A DNA stretch of 59,450 nucleotides from DASUPK01 sp046732465. Lineage in GTDB: Bacteria; Actinomycetota; Thermoleophilia; Solirubrobacterales; 70-9. Where the stretch lies: NCBI GenBank assembly GCA_046732465.1, contig JBKPND010000030.1:1-59450 (forward strand). The letters are read 5' to 3'. The notes under the pieces were generated by a model. That model was given only the letters and a program-made list of their open reading frames with translations. It was not told the DNA's origin and did no database searches. The position numbers were made by a program, and so were the translations under genes. Of the stretch, positions 7,687 through 16,511 are shown in pieces. Numbering within the stretch: the stretch's first letter is position 1; each line of letters opens with the position of its first letter.

Positions 7687-8685
7687 CTATTGGCGACCGG
7701 CCAGCCGCTCGTACGTGGCCAGACAGAAACGGTCGGTCATTCCGGCCAGATAGTCGGTCACCCGCTGCACGGGGCCCGCCGCCGGGTCGGTCGCCGGCAC
7801 CTCGTCGAGGTGGTCGAGATAGTGCGCGAAGAGGCTCCGCAGCGCCACCCTGGCCCGCTCCTGCTCGGCCCGCGCCTCCGCGCCGAGATACACCCGCTCG
7901 AACATGAACTTCCGCAGCCGCAGCATCGCCCCACCCACCTCCTCGCTCTGCGAGATGTCGCCCTCGGCGCGCGAGCGCTCGACCATGTCCCGCACCATCA
8001 GGTCGATCCGCGCCGCCCCGGTCTCCCCCAGCAGCTGGATCTCCTCCTCCGGCAGGTCCTGACCCGAGATGATCCCCGCCCGCACCGCGTCATCGATGTC
8101 GTGGTTGATGTAGGCGACCCGGTCCACGATCCGCACCACCCGCCCCTCGAGCGTCGCCGGCTTCCCCGGACCGGTGTGGTTGAGGATCCCGTCCCGCACC
8201 TGCTCGGTCAGGTTGAGGCCGCGGCCATCGCGGGCCAGGACCTCGACGACCCGCAGCGAGTGCTCGTTGTGCCGGAACCGCATCCCGTGCTCCTGCAGCT
8301 CCGCGTCGAGCACCTCCTCCCCGATGTGCCCGAAGGGAGGGTGCCCGAGGTCGTGCCCCAGCCCGATCGCCTCGGTCAGGTCCTCGTTCAGCCCCAGCGC
8401 CCTCGCCACCGTCCGCGAGATGAAGCAGGCCTCCAGCGTGTGGGTCAGCCGGGTCCGGTAGTGGTCCCCCTCCGGCGCCACGAACACCTGCGTCTTGTGC
8501 TTGAGGCGCCGGAAGGCCTTCGAGTGCACGATCCGGTCCCGGTCGCGTTGGAACGGCGTCCGCACGGGGCTGTCCGGCTCCTGATCGCGCCGGCGCGCCG
8601 GATACGACGGCGTCGCCGGCTCCCACAGGTACTCCGACTCCCAGGATCGGATCCGGTCCTCGAACGTTTCCGTGCGTGCCTCCAT
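7687..8685 (-). CDS. dgt: dGTP triphosphohydrolase-like HD protein
   Basis: A 332-residue dNTPase of the HD superfamily, hydrolysing dGTP/dNTPs to nucleoside and triphosphate. The ATG at 8685 (MEARTETFEDR) is preferred; earlier in-frame starts would overlap the divergent SDR promoter. The metal-binding H...HD...D set is visible in 'HYRTRLTHTLEA' and 'GLGHDLGHPPFGH', with later 'RHNEHSLRVVEVL'. The N-terminal 'DRDRIVHSKAFRRLKHKTQV' is characteristic of the family. Pairing with dnaG, as in other actinobacteria, links nucleotide pools to replication. Confidence 0.93.
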   Translation of the reverse strand: MEARTETFEDRIRSWESEYLWEPATPSYPARRRDQEPDSPVRTPFQRDRDRIVHSKAFRRLKHKTQVFVAPEGDHYRTRLTHTLEACFISRTVARALGLNEDLTEAIGLGHDLGHPPFGHIGEEVLDAELQEHGMRFRHNEHSLRVVEVLARDGRGLNLTEQVRDGILNHTGPGKPATLEGRVVRIVDRVAYINHDIDDAVRAGIISGQDLPEEEIQLLGETGAARIDLMVRDMVERSRAEGDISQSEEVGGAMLRLRKFMFERVYLGAEARAEQERARVALRSLFAHYLDHLDEVPATDPAAGPVQRVTDYLAGMTDRFCLATYERLAGRQ

Positions 8686-8759
8686 CCACCCGATGTTCGC
8701 ACCCCGCACGGCGCGTCTGCCGTTGCCCGGACTCGGCGTATCCGAATAGGCTCCGCTCC

Positions 8760-9518
8760 GTGGCAGAGACGGCACTGATCACCGGCGCCTCCGCCGGCAT
8801 CGGCGAGGAGTTCGCCCGCCAGCTCGCGGGCCGCGGCTACGACCTGATTCTGGTCGCCCGCCGCAGGGACCGCCTGGAGCAGCTGGCCGAGCAGCTCCCG
8901 ACCACCGCGCACGTCGTCGAATGCGACCTCGTCACGCAGGCAGCCGAGCTGCCGGGCAAGGTCGAGAAGCTCGGCGTCGACGTGGACCTTCTGGTCAACA
9001 ACGCCGGCTTCGGCCTCCGCGGCCGCTTCCTGGAGCTCGACCCCGCCCGCGAGTCCGAGATGGTGCGCGTCAACTGCGAGGCCGTCATCACCCTCACCCA
9101 CGCCTTCGTTCCCGGGATGGTGGAGCGACGGCGCGGCGGCGTGATCACGGTCGCCTCGACGGCCGGCCTGCAGCCCCTCCCCTACGAGGCCACGTACGGC
9201 GCGAGCAAGGCGTTCGCGATCTCCTTCATGGAGGCACTCTGGATGGAGCTGCGCGGCACCGGCGTCAAGGTCACGGTGGTCAACCCCGGTCCCGTGAAGA
9301 CCGAGTGGCAGGGAGTCGCCGGCTACGACGAGAACACCCCGATACCGCCCGGGATGATCAGCGTCGAGCGATGCGTCAGCGACGCGCTGCGCGCCTACGA
9401 CGGCAGCAAGCGCTCGGTCGTCACCGGCCGCTTCTTTCCCTGGTTCATGCGCGCCGCCGTCGGCCCCAAGGGCCTCAAGCTGCGGGTCACCGAGCGCATG
9501 TACCGCCCCAGGTCCTAA
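8760..9518 (+). CDS. SDR family oxidoreductase (DltE-like)
   Basis: A 252-residue short-chain dehydrogenase starting at GTG 8760 (VAETALITGASAG). The cofactor motif TGASAGIG is at residues 8-15, NNAG at about 80, and the catalytic 'YGASK' at about 146-150. The short spacing after the Rossmann core and 'FMEALWMEL' fit the DltE-like branch that acts on lipophilic ketones or acyl chains. It diverges from dgt (74 bases between) and abuts recO tail-to-tail with no gap. Confidence 0.9.
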   Translation: MAETALITGASAGIGEEFARQLAGRGYDLILVARRRDRLEQLAEQLPTTAHVVECDLVTQAAELPGKVEKLGVDVDLLVNNAGFGLRGRFLELDPARESEMVRVNCEAVITLTHAFVPGMVERRRGGVITVASTAGLQPLPYEATYGASKAFAISFMEALWMELRGTGVKVTVVNPGPVKTEWQGVAGYDENTPIPPGMISVERCVSDALRAYDGSKRSVVTGRFFPWFMRAAVGPKGLKLRVTERMYRPRS

Positions 9519-10238
9519 CTACGCCGCGGCGCGCAGCCGCACGTGCGCGTGGTGCTCGAGCGTCTCGGTGATCGCCCGATCGGCCTGCGCGGCCACCCCA
9601 CGACCCGCGGCCGGCGCCTCCGAGAGCGGGCGCGCCAGCGCATCGACCATGAACCGGTGCGCCTCCTCCGAGAACGGAAAGCCTCCTCCCTCGCAGCTCG
9701 CGCAGACCACGCCGCCGGCCGCCCCCGAGAAGGCCGTGAGGTGGTCGGTCTCCCCGCAGGTGGCGCAACTCGCCAGCTCCGGGGAGAACCCGGCGGCCAG
9801 CGCCAGCTTGAGCCGGAAGGCGAGGGCCGTACCAGGCGCGCTGGCGCCCTCCGCATCGGCGTCCAGCAGCCCCAGGTAGTTGCAGAGCAGGTTGTAGGCG
9901 GCCTGGTTCGGCTCGCCCGAGTCGAGCAGCCGCAGCACGGTGTCGCAGCCCCGCCCGGCCGCCCCCAGGGCCGCCCCGGATGAGCGCAGCCTCGGATGGC
10001 CGTCGACGGTCGAGGCGCCGGTCACGGTGAGCAGGTCTCCCTGCCCCTCGTAGAGGACCAGGTTGAGCCGGAAGAACGGCTCCAGCCGGCCCCCGAACCT
10101 GGACTTCGGCCGGCGGGACCCCTTGGCGATCGCCCCGATCCGCCCCCGATCAGCCGAGTAGAGATGGACGACGCGATCGGCCTCGCCGTAGCGGATGCTG
10201 CGCAGCACGACGGCCTCCGTCTTCACGCTTCCGGGCAT
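9519..10238 (-). CDS. recO: DNA repair protein RecO
   Basis: A 239-residue RecO that helps load RecA on SSB-coated gaps. The N-terminal OB-fold has 'KTEAVVLRSIRYGEADRVV' and 'GRIGAIAKGSRRPKSRFGGR', both diagnostic of the family. The C-terminal helical part includes a four-cysteine zinc site ('CATCGETDH' and 'GVVCASC'). It follows the SnoaL gene region on the same strand after 33 bases. Confidence 0.95.
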   Translation of the reverse strand: MPGSVKTEAVVLRSIRYGEADRVVHLYSADRGRIGAIAKGSRRPKSRFGGRLEPFFRLNLVLYEGQGDLLTVTGASTVDGHPRLRSSGAALGAAGRGCDTVLRLLDSGEPNQAAYNLLCNYLGLLDADAEGASAPGTALAFRLKLALAAGFSPELASCATCGETDHLTAFSGAAGGVVCASCEGGGFPFSEEAHRFMVDALARPLSEAPAAGRGVAAQADRAITETLEHHAHVRLRAAA

Positions 10239-10271
10239 GGCCCACTGACGTTGCCGAAGGGCCCGGACGGA

Positions 10272-10679
10272 TCAGTTGCTCTCGGACATCCCGAGATCGG
10301 CGAGGGCGCGGGAGCGGTCCGGATAGATGGACAGGCTCACCACCTTCCCCTCGCGCACGGTGAAGATGTTCGCTGCCTCGGTGGAGATCTCGCTCAGATC
10401 GATCCCGCTGCCCCTGCCGTGCCCTTCGTTCCTCATCAGAACGAGCACTCGACCGTCATCGAGCTCTCGGAACTCTTCGGCGACCGCGCGGAGATCCTGC
10501 CAGGCCCGCAGCTGGTCCGCCCAGGCGTCAGCCATCCCCTCCACCCCTTTCCAGCTTCCCTCGTCCAGCCCGCCGACGACCCGGAACTCGATGTCGGGAT
10601 CCGCCCAGTCCACCGAGCTCCAGTCACCGCGCTCCCAGGCCACGTAGACCGACTTGACGAGATCGAGGTTGGACGACAC
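10272..10679 (-). CDS. SnoaL/NTF2-like protein
   Basis: A 135-residue single-domain alpha+beta-barrel protein starting at GTG 10679. The pattern 'LVKSVYVAWERGDW', 'VDWADPDIEFRV' and 'GMADAWADQLRAW' and a C-terminal 'RSRALADLGM' are typical of the small SnoaL-like proteins that are abundant in Thermoleophilia. Members are ligand-binding proteins, isomerases or cyclases; the substrate is unknown here. Two further paralogues lie at 22407 and 40289 and share the C-terminal 'R-A-L/EAL..G/AGL' ending. Confidence 0.8.
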   Translation of the reverse strand: MSSNLDLVKSVYVAWERGDWSSVDWADPDIEFRVVGGLDEGSWKGVEGMADAWADQLRAWQDLRAVAEEFRELDDGRVLVLMRNEGHGRGSGIDLSEISTEAANIFTVREGKVVSLSIYPDRSRALADLGMSESN

Positions 10680-10696
10680 GGCGCGAGTATCGCTGC

Positions 10697-11632
10697 TCAG
10701 CCGGTCTGCCGCACCGCGTCCCGGATCGCCGCCGCCGTCACGGTCGCCGCGGCCGCGCCGATCTGAAACGGCGCGAACTGATCCGGCTCCTCCCGGCCGG
10801 AGGCGAGGCAGAAGACCACGTCGCCGTCCACCGGTGTGAACACCGGGTCGACCGCCCGCCCGAGTCCGGCGGTGGCGGCGCGGGCCACCATCGAGCAGCC
10901 GCGCTTGTCGAGCGCCGCGTCCGTGCAGACGCAGACCGGGGTCGAGTTTCCCTCGGGAACGCGGAACTCCGGCGGCTCCTTCATCGCCGCGATCAGCTCC
11001 GCACCGCGCATCGCCTCCCCCTCCTCGCCGCGCGGACCGGCGATCACCGACCCGTCCTCGCCGATCACGTCGCCCGCGGCGTTGACGGCCGCCAGCGCGG
11101 CCACCGTGTGCCCCGTCCCCGTGACCAGCGCGGCGTAGCCGACGCCCCCCGCCCTGGCCGGGTCCCGTCCGAGGATCTTCCCGACCGTCGCCCCCGTCCC
11201 CGCCCCCACGGCGCCCCGCCCCGGCACCCCCGGCTCGGCCGCTTCGCAGGCGGCGTACCCGGCATCCGGGCCCGGCCGGGCATCGGGGCCCGAGCCCGAC
11301 GGCAGGTCGTAGATCACCGCCGCCGGCACAAGCGGCACCCGCCCATACGGCGTGACGTATCCGCGGTCGTGCTCCTCGAGCCAGCGCACCACCCCGTCCG
11401 CGGCGGCCAGTCCGAAGGCGCTGCCGCCCGTGATCAGGATCGCGTTCGCCTCCTGCGCGTTGGCGAGTGGCCGCAGCGTGTCGGTCTCGCGGGTGCCTGG
11501 CCCGCCGCCGTGCACGCACACCCCGCCCCGCGTCTCGGGCGGCGGGATCACCACGGTGCACCCCGTGCCACCCCCCGGATCGGACCAGTGCCCGACGGCG
11601 AAACCGTCCGGCATGGGCGGCGGCTCGCTCAC
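10697..11632 (-). CDS. P1 family peptidase (DmpA/NylC-like)
   Basis: A 311-residue N-terminal-nucleophile hydrolase. The GTG at 11632 overlaps the mutM stop codon (GTGA), so translational coupling is likely; an internal ATG at 11614 is the alternative. The family signature is visible: 'AQEANAILITGGSAFGLAAADG' in the first half and 'GGVGYAALVTGTGHTVAALAAVNAAGD' before the self-cleavage region. DmpA relatives are aminopeptidases of broad specificity and NylC relatives cleave aminohexanoate oligomers. The expected autocatalytic Ser/Thr was not pinned down by eye. Confidence 0.85.
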   Translation of the reverse strand: MSEPPPMPDGFAVGHWSDPGGGTGCTVVIPPPETRGGVCVHGGGPGTRETDTLRPLANAQEANAILITGGSAFGLAAADGVVRWLEEHDRGYVTPYGRVPLVPAAVIYDLPSGSGPDARPGPDAGYAACEAAEPGVPGRGAVGAGTGATVGKILGRDPARAGGVGYAALVTGTGHTVAALAAVNAAGDVIGEDGSVIAGPRGEEGEAMRGAELIAAMKEPPEFRVPEGNSTPVCVCTDAALDKRGCSMVARAATAGLGRAVDPVFTPVDGDVVFCLASGREEPDQFAPFQIGAAAATVTAAAIRDAVRQTG

Positions 11633-12600
11633 CTCGCACCAGCCCCGCGCGCCGCCCGGCGCGCCTTCCGGCGCGGCCGGCGCCGCAGCCGCACCTGGCA
11701 ATTGGGACAGAAGTAGGTCGATCGCCCGGTCACCACGATTCGCTGGATCACCGGAGGTGGCGAGGGGCGGTGCTCCTCCGGCGGCCGCAGGCAGGGCTCG
11801 CCCTCGCGAGTGTGGACCAGGAACTCGTCCTGCATCGAACCCCGCTCACCCCGAACGTCGAGGTAGTCGTCGATGCTGGCCCCTCCATGGTCCAGGCCCG
11901 CCTCGAGGGCGCCGACGATTCCCTCCACCAGACGTCGGGCGTGCTCGAGCTTCATAGACCCCGCCGGCGAGAGCGGGTGCAGCCTCGCCCGCCACAGCGC
12001 CTCGTCGGCGTAGATGTTCCCGATCCCCGCGATCCGCGACTGGCTGAGCAGGAACGACTTGAGCGGCGCCTTGCGTCCCGCCGCCAGCTCCAGCAGCCGC
12101 TCCGCCGTGAGCTCCGGCGAGAGCGGCTCGATCCCGAGCCTGGAGGCGAAGAAGTCATCGAGCTGATCGCCCGCGTCGAGCACCACCGCCTGCCCGAAGC
12201 GACGCACGTCCGTGAACAGCAGGGTGCGACCGTCGTCGAGCTCGAAGCGAGCCCGGACGTAACTCGGCTCGGGCTTCGATTCATAAAGGCGAGGGCCGCC
12301 CAGCGGCTCGCTCTCCATCAGGTCCGTCGTCCCACCGCCCTCCGGATCACGCAGCAGGAGGTTCCCGGTCATCCGCAGATGCATGGCCAGGGTTCGCCCG
12401 CCCTCCAGCCCGATCAACAGGTACTTCCCGCGCCTCGCCACCGCCGTCACCTCGCGGTCCTCGACCGCACGCTCCAGCGCGCCCGGCGGCTCCGGCCGAG
12501 TGAGGCGCTCGTCGAGCACCTCGGCGGACTCAATCCGCTTCCCGACCAGCTCGGGCTCGAGCTGGCGACGGACCGTCTCCACCTCGGGTAGCTCGGGCAT
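11629..12600 (-). CDS. mutM: formamidopyrimidine-DNA glycosylase
   Basis: A 323-residue Fpg/Nei-family base-excision enzyme removing oxidised purines. The start ATG at 12600 gives the mature N-terminus P-E-L-P-E-V-E, with catalytic Pro2 and Glu3. The conserved 'RRGKYLLIGL' Lys and 'HLRMTGNLLL' are present. The C-terminal zinc finger is odd. The second CxxC ('FCPNCQ') and its Arg ('GRSTYF') are intact, but the first pair is only 'EPCLRPPEEH', with the second Cys missing and about eight extra residues. A basic tail follows. It sits between xerD and the P1 peptidase, overlapping the latter. Confidence 0.93.
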   Translation of the reverse strand: MPELPEVETVRRQLEPELVGKRIESAEVLDERLTRPEPPGALERAVEDREVTAVARRGKYLLIGLEGGRTLAMHLRMTGNLLLRDPEGGGTTDLMESEPLGGPRLYESKPEPSYVRARFELDDGRTLLFTDVRRFGQAVVLDAGDQLDDFFASRLGIEPLSPELTAERLLELAAGRKAPLKSFLLSQSRIAGIGNIYADEALWRARLHPLSPAGSMKLEHARRLVEGIVGALEAGLDHGGASIDDYLDVRGERGSMQDEFLVHTREGEPCLRPPEEHRPSPPPVIQRIVVTGRSTYFCPNCQVRLRRRPRRKARRAARGAGAR

Positions 12601-12611
12601 CCCTCCCGATG

Positions 12612-13601
12612 CTAGTGAGGCAGATGCGCTCGCGGATGCGCCTTGAAGTAGGCCTCTTTGAGCTCCTCGCCGGAGAGGTGCGTGTAGAGCTGGGTGGTCG
12701 AGAGATCGGCGTGGCCGAGCATCTCCTGGACCGAGCGCAGGTCGCATCCTCCGCTCAAGAGGTGCGTCGCGAACGAGTGCCGCAGCGTGTGCGGGCTCAT
12801 CCGGTCGCCCAGGCCGGCCGACTCGGCGTGGCGGAGGACGATCTTGTAGAGACCCTGCCGGGTAAGCGGGCCACCGCGGAAGTTGAGGAAGAGCTTGCGC
12901 TCATCGGGCGAGTGCACCAGCTTCGGCCTGCCCGAGCGCAGGTAGACCCGCACGGCGGCCACGGCCTTGCCGCCGACCGGGACGAGCCGCTCCTTGGATC
13001 CCTTGCCCATGGCGCGCACCACGCCGTGCTCGAGATCGACATCCGAGATCTCGAGCGAGATGGTCTCCGAGGCTCGCAACCCCGACGCGTACATCAGCTC
13101 CAGCAGCGCGCGGTCCCGTATCGCGGTCGGCTCGTCACCCCGCGGCTGGGCGAGCAGACGCTGCACCTCGGCGTAGCTCAGGACCTCCGGCAGCTTCTTC
13201 CCGCGCCGGGGCGTCTCGAGCCGGGCCGCCGGGTCGTCGTCGATCGCCTCCTCGCGGCGAAGGTGCCGATAGAAGGAGCGCAGGCAGGCCGCCTTGCGGT
13301 GGACCGTCGCCGTCGAGCACGGCGCACGGGCGTCGCCGTCGCCCTGGGCCAGGTCTGCGAGGAAGTCGGAGAGGTCCCCCGGCGTGGCGCCGGTCGCGTC
13401 GCGACCGCGCTCGGCCAGGAACCGCCCGAACTGGAGCAGGTCCGTCCGGTACGCGGCGAGCGTGTTCCGCGAGAGCCCGCGCTCGAATTCGAGGTGCGCG
13501 AGGAAATCGAGCACCAGCGCCTCGTAGCGCTCCGAGGCGCGGGATTCGGCGTCGCGTGGCGGCGCAATCGTGGCCATGCCAAGTACTTCCCCGGCCGCCA
13601 C
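12612..13601 (-). CDS. xerD: tyrosine recombinase XerD
   Basis: A 329-residue site-specific recombinase resolving chromosome dimers at dif together with XerC. The core-binding domain covers the first 120 residues ('FERGLSRNTLAAYRTDL'). The catalytic set R-K-H-R-H-Y is visible in 'YASGLRASE', 'MGKGSKERLVP', 'HTLRHSFATHLL', 'LGHADLSTTQLYTH'. The GTG at 13601 has AGGAAGG six bases before it; an ATG at 13577 (MATIAPP) is a plausible alternative. Twelve bases from mutM, it is probably the first gene of this repair unit. Confidence 0.93.
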   Translation of the reverse strand: MAAGEVLGMATIAPPRDAESRASERYEALVLDFLAHLEFERGLSRNTLAAYRTDLLQFGRFLAERGRDATGATPGDLSDFLADLAQGDGDARAPCSTATVHRKAACLRSFYRHLRREEAIDDDPAARLETPRRGKKLPEVLSYAEVQRLLAQPRGDEPTAIRDRALLELMYASGLRASETISLEISDVDLEHGVVRAMGKGSKERLVPVGGKAVAAVRVYLRSGRPKLVHSPDERKLFLNFRGGPLTRQGLYKIVLRHAESAGLGDRMSPHTLRHSFATHLLSGGCDLRSVQEMLGHADLSTTQLYTHLSGEELKEAYFKAHPRAHLPH

Positions 13602-13645
13602 CCGGTCCCTTCCTGTGTCGTGGCCAGAGTAAGTTGATAATTTCC

Positions 13646-13665
13646 ATAAAGAAACTTCTCTTTAT
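13646..13665. promoter_or_regulatory. 7-bp inverted repeat in an AT-rich promoter
   Basis: ATAAAGA-AACTTC-TCTTTAT is a perfect 7-6-7 inverted repeat in a strikingly AT-rich patch (13633-13665) just upstream of the haloperoxidase-like gene, 25 bases before its ATG. It may be an operator, or an RNA hairpin in the leader. Confidence 0.45.
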
Positions 13666-13690
13666 CCCCGACCCCCTGAAAGGACCGGAC

Positions 13691-14950
13691 ATGCCCTCTC
13701 CCCCCTTCCGCACTCGGCTGATCCTTCTGGGCGGCATGGTGACCATCGCCGCAATCGCCCCATCCCTGACCGAGACCGCCACCGCGAAGCGACACGATGA
13801 ACCGCGCTCGAGCTCCACGCTCGCCCTGCGTTGGTTCGACCTCACGAGCCAGACGGTCGCCGCGGCAGCATTCCCCGAGCAGTCGACCCAGGGCCGCACC
13901 TGGGCGGTCAGCTGGCTCGCCGCGGCGCGAGCCGTCGCGAATGGCGGCGGCCATAAGTTCACGCAGGCCGCTTTCGCGACCGCCCTCCACGACGCCCTCG
14001 TCGACCAGGTGCCGAGCCAGACATCGCAGCTCGATGCCGCACTCGACTCCAGCCTCGCCGCGATCCCGGACAGCAAGGCGAAGAAGCAGGGCATCAAGAG
14101 CGGCCACCACGAAGCCGCTGAGGCGCTCGCCGAGCGCGCCGGCGATGGTCTCGACACGGCATCGGTGAACGCCCCATGGACGCCGCCATCACCCGGACCC
14201 GGCGTCTATCAGCCGACCCCGCCCTTCCCGGCGCCGAATCCGCCGGTCGTTCGGGCCGGCCTCGGCAAGGCCCGCAGCTTCCTGCTCGCGCGCAACGACC
14301 AGTTCCGTCCGTCGTCCCCGCCCGCGCTCGACTCGGCCACGTACCTGAACGGTCTCGCGGAGGTCCATTCCGCGGGACAGGACACGAGCGCGACGAGAAC
14401 GCCACAGCAGACGGACACCGCGCTCTTCTGGGAGCAGAGCTCGATCAACGCGTACAACCAGGTGCTCCGCGCGGTCCTCGCCGACTCCGATCGGGGTCTC
14501 CGCTGGCAGAGCCGGCTGGTGGCCGCGTTCCACGTGATCACGATCGACGCTCAGATCGCGATCCACGAGGCCAAGTACACCTACGTGTTCTGGCGGCCCG
14601 TGACCGCGATCCGCACCGGCTCGATCGATCCGGACGCGAGCTGGACGCCGCTGTTCGTCTCGCCCCGCCATCCGGAGTACCCGAGCGGGCACACCGGGTA
14701 CGCCGGCGCCGCCCAGCAGGTCCTGTCGACGCTGGTGGGGCCCAGGGCCCGGCACCCGATCGCGCTGACCAGCTCGACCGACCCGGGAGTGACACACACG
14801 TTCACGAACTGGTCCCAAATCACTCAGGAGAACATCGACGGACGCGTCTGGGAAGGGGTCCACTTCCGCTTCTCGGACAACGTCGGCGCTCAGGTCGGTG
14901 GAGAGGTCGCCGACTGGGACCTGCGGCGCCTCAAGGCGATCGGGCTCTAG
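13691..14950 (+). CDS. secreted vanadium-dependent haloperoxidase-like (PAP2 superfamily)
   Basis: A 419-residue exported protein with a Sec-type signal (about residues 8-32). The start ATG 13691 follows GAAAGGA. The C-terminal half carries the vanadate/phosphate pocket of the PAP2 superfamily: 'YVFWRPVTAIR', then 'PRHPEYPSGHTGYAGAA' with the acid-base His, and 'GRVWEGVHFRFSDNVG' with the third Arg and the vanadate-binding His. These are the motifs of vanadium haloperoxidases rather than of lipid phosphatases. Halide preference cannot be inferred. It stands alone, convergent with the nudix gene with a 4-base overlap. Confidence 0.85.
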   Translation: MPSPPFRTRLILLGGMVTIAAIAPSLTETATAKRHDEPRSSSTLALRWFDLTSQTVAAAAFPEQSTQGRTWAVSWLAAARAVANGGGHKFTQAAFATALHDALVDQVPSQTSQLDAALDSSLAAIPDSKAKKQGIKSGHHEAAEALAERAGDGLDTASVNAPWTPPSPGPGVYQPTPPFPAPNPPVVRAGLGKARSFLLARNDQFRPSSPPALDSATYLNGLAEVHSAGQDTSATRTPQQTDTALFWEQSSINAYNQVLRAVLADSDRGLRWQSRLVAAFHVITIDAQIAIHEAKYTYVFWRPVTAIRTGSIDPDASWTPLFVSPRHPEYPSGHTGYAGAAQQVLSTLVGPRARHPIALTSSTDPGVTHTFTNWSQITQENIDGRVWEGVHFRFSDNVGAQVGGEVADWDLRRLKAIGL

Positions 14951-15492
14951 AGGAGGTCCTTGAGGACCATCAAGCCGATCAGTGACTTCGCGTCCTCGCA
15001 GCGCTCGATCGCGGCGTCGATGTCGGTGAGTGGAAACTCGACGATCTCGATCCGCTCGTCGGTGGAGCGGCGCTGCGGGGAGTCGTAGAGCTCAGTCGCC
15101 AGGAAGAGCCAGACCCGCTCATTGGCGAACCCGGGACTCGTGTAGAAGCTCTTCAGCTCGCGCCAGTCACCGGCCGATTTGCCGATCTCCTCCGCCAGCT
15201 CTCGCTGGGCGCACTGCAGCGGCGTCTCCCCCTCGACATCAAGCTTGCCGGCCGGCAGCTCGAGCAGCGCCGGCTCCTCCACCGCCTCCCGCGGCTGCTC
15301 GATCATGTAGAGGACGTTCCCGTCATGCGGGATCACGCAGACCGCGCCCGGGTGGACGACGACCTGCCGAGTCGCCCTGCTCCCGTCGGAGTACTGGAAG
15401 GTCTCCATCCGCACCGACGCGATCGGGCCCCGATAGACGAGCTTGCTGCCCTCCTTCTTGAGCCTCTCGCCCCCGGGCGGCTCGTCGTTCAT
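14947..15492 (-). CDS. NUDIX hydrolase (ADP-ribose pyrophosphatase-like)
   Basis: A 181-residue NUDIX enzyme. The nudix box is 'GKLDVEGETPLQCAQRELAEEIGK' (G-x5-E-x7-R-E-x2-E-E-x-G), preceded by 'VVVHPGAVCVIPHDGNVLY' and 'EQPREAVEEPALLELPAG', the arrangement of ADP-ribose pyrophosphatases. Its start overlaps the stop of the DUF3866 gene by four bases. The position next to xerD and pyrG is conserved in many actinobacteria. Confidence 0.92.
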   Translation of the reverse strand: MNDEPPGGERLKKEGSKLVYRGPIASVRMETFQYSDGSRATRQVVVHPGAVCVIPHDGNVLYMIEQPREAVEEPALLELPAGKLDVEGETPLQCAQRELAEEIGKSAGDWRELKSFYTSPGFANERVWLFLATELYDSPQRRSTDERIEIVEFPLTDIDAAIERCEDAKSLIGLMVLKDLL

Positions 15493-16511
15493 GCGGCCAC
15501 CCCCGCTAGGGCCGTGGCCGCCAGGCCGTCCCCGGCAGCGAGGGCAGCGGCGAAGAAGAGCCGGTCCTCCTCGATCGAGCGCCCCATGTGGCTCGCGGGC
15601 AGGCCGCTGGCCGCGTAGTCGTCGACCGGCACCTCGCGCGGCCAGAGCTCGTGGCGATCGCCGCAGGCATCGCGCAGCAGCTCGAGCGCGGGTTCATCGC
15701 CAGCGGGAGCGGGCATCTTCACGCCGTCGAGCAGCAGCCGCAGCACCGTCTCGGTGTGATGGCTCAGGCCCCGATGCCTCTCCCGCTGATCGCCACTCGA
15801 CATCCGCGGCGCGAGCAGCGTCTCGAGGTTCAGGGACAGGGAGGCGTGGGCCGTGTCGAGCGCCGACATGCCGCCGTGACCCAGCCTGGTCCCGGACCCG
15901 ACGATGCCCGGCCCGGGTCCGGCGATCGCGGCGTCCCAGCCGAGCGGGCCCATGGCCGCCCGGAGCGCGCCGATCACGGTGATCGCCTCCCGCTCGCCGC
16001 CGTATGCCGGCCCCGCGGTGACGTGATCGCAGAGCAGCCCGGCGCGGCGGAGCTTCGCGACGTCCCTGGACAGTGCACCGGGCAGGGCGCCGCCCGCCGT
16101 CTGGATGTACCCGACCCGCATTCCGCCCGCCCGCGCGGCGGCCCAGGTCGCCGGGGCGAGCTGCCCATGGAGGGAGAGCACCAGGACCGGGATGGCTCGC
16201 CGGCTCCCCCGCTCCGGCAGCGCCTCCACCGGCTCGACGGGGTGCTGGAGCGAGGAGTAGTTGAGCTTCATCGCCGCCGCCTCCGCGGCGGCGCCCGGCG
16301 CCTCGAGGCCGCGGGTCAGGTTGACGTGGACGACGTCGAAGCCGCCGGAACCGAGACCCAGGTCCAGCGCCTCGACGTTCACGATCACCTCGTCCCCCTC
16401 GAGGACCTCCCCGACCAGCCCGGGATCGGCCCAGGCCCGCCTCTCCTCGTCCCCGACCCGGACCGTCAGCGGATCCGTACGGCTCACGCTCCCCCTACGC
16501 AGCTTCAGCAT
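15489..16511 (-). CDS. DUF3866 family protein
   Basis: A 340-residue protein of the DUF3866 family, found beside the M20 peptidase and nudix genes in actinobacteria and some Firmicutes; no biochemical role is known. The ATG at 16511 is chosen; a TTG at 16520 is possible. Visible blocks are 'VIVNVEALDLGLGSGGFDVVHVNLTRG', 'MKLNYSSLQHPV', 'GYIQTAGGALPGALS' and 'AIAGPGPGIVGSGTRLGHGGM', glycine-rich loops suggesting a nucleotide or phosphate site (inference). It overlaps the M20 peptidase gene by 17 bases. Confidence 0.88.
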   Translation of the reverse strand: MLKLRRGSVSRTDPLTVRVGDEERRAWADPGLVGEVLEGDEVIVNVEALDLGLGSGGFDVVHVNLTRGLEAPGAAAEAAAMKLNYSSLQHPVEPVEALPERGSRRAIPVLVLSLHGQLAPATWAAARAGGMRVGYIQTAGGALPGALSRDVAKLRRAGLLCDHVTAGPAYGGEREAITVIGALRAAMGPLGWDAAIAGPGPGIVGSGTRLGHGGMSALDTAHASLSLNLETLLAPRMSSGDQRERHRGLSHHTETVLRLLLDGVKMPAPAGDEPALELLRDACGDRHELWPREVPVDDYAASGLPASHMGRSIEEDRLFFAAALAAGDGLAATALAGVAA

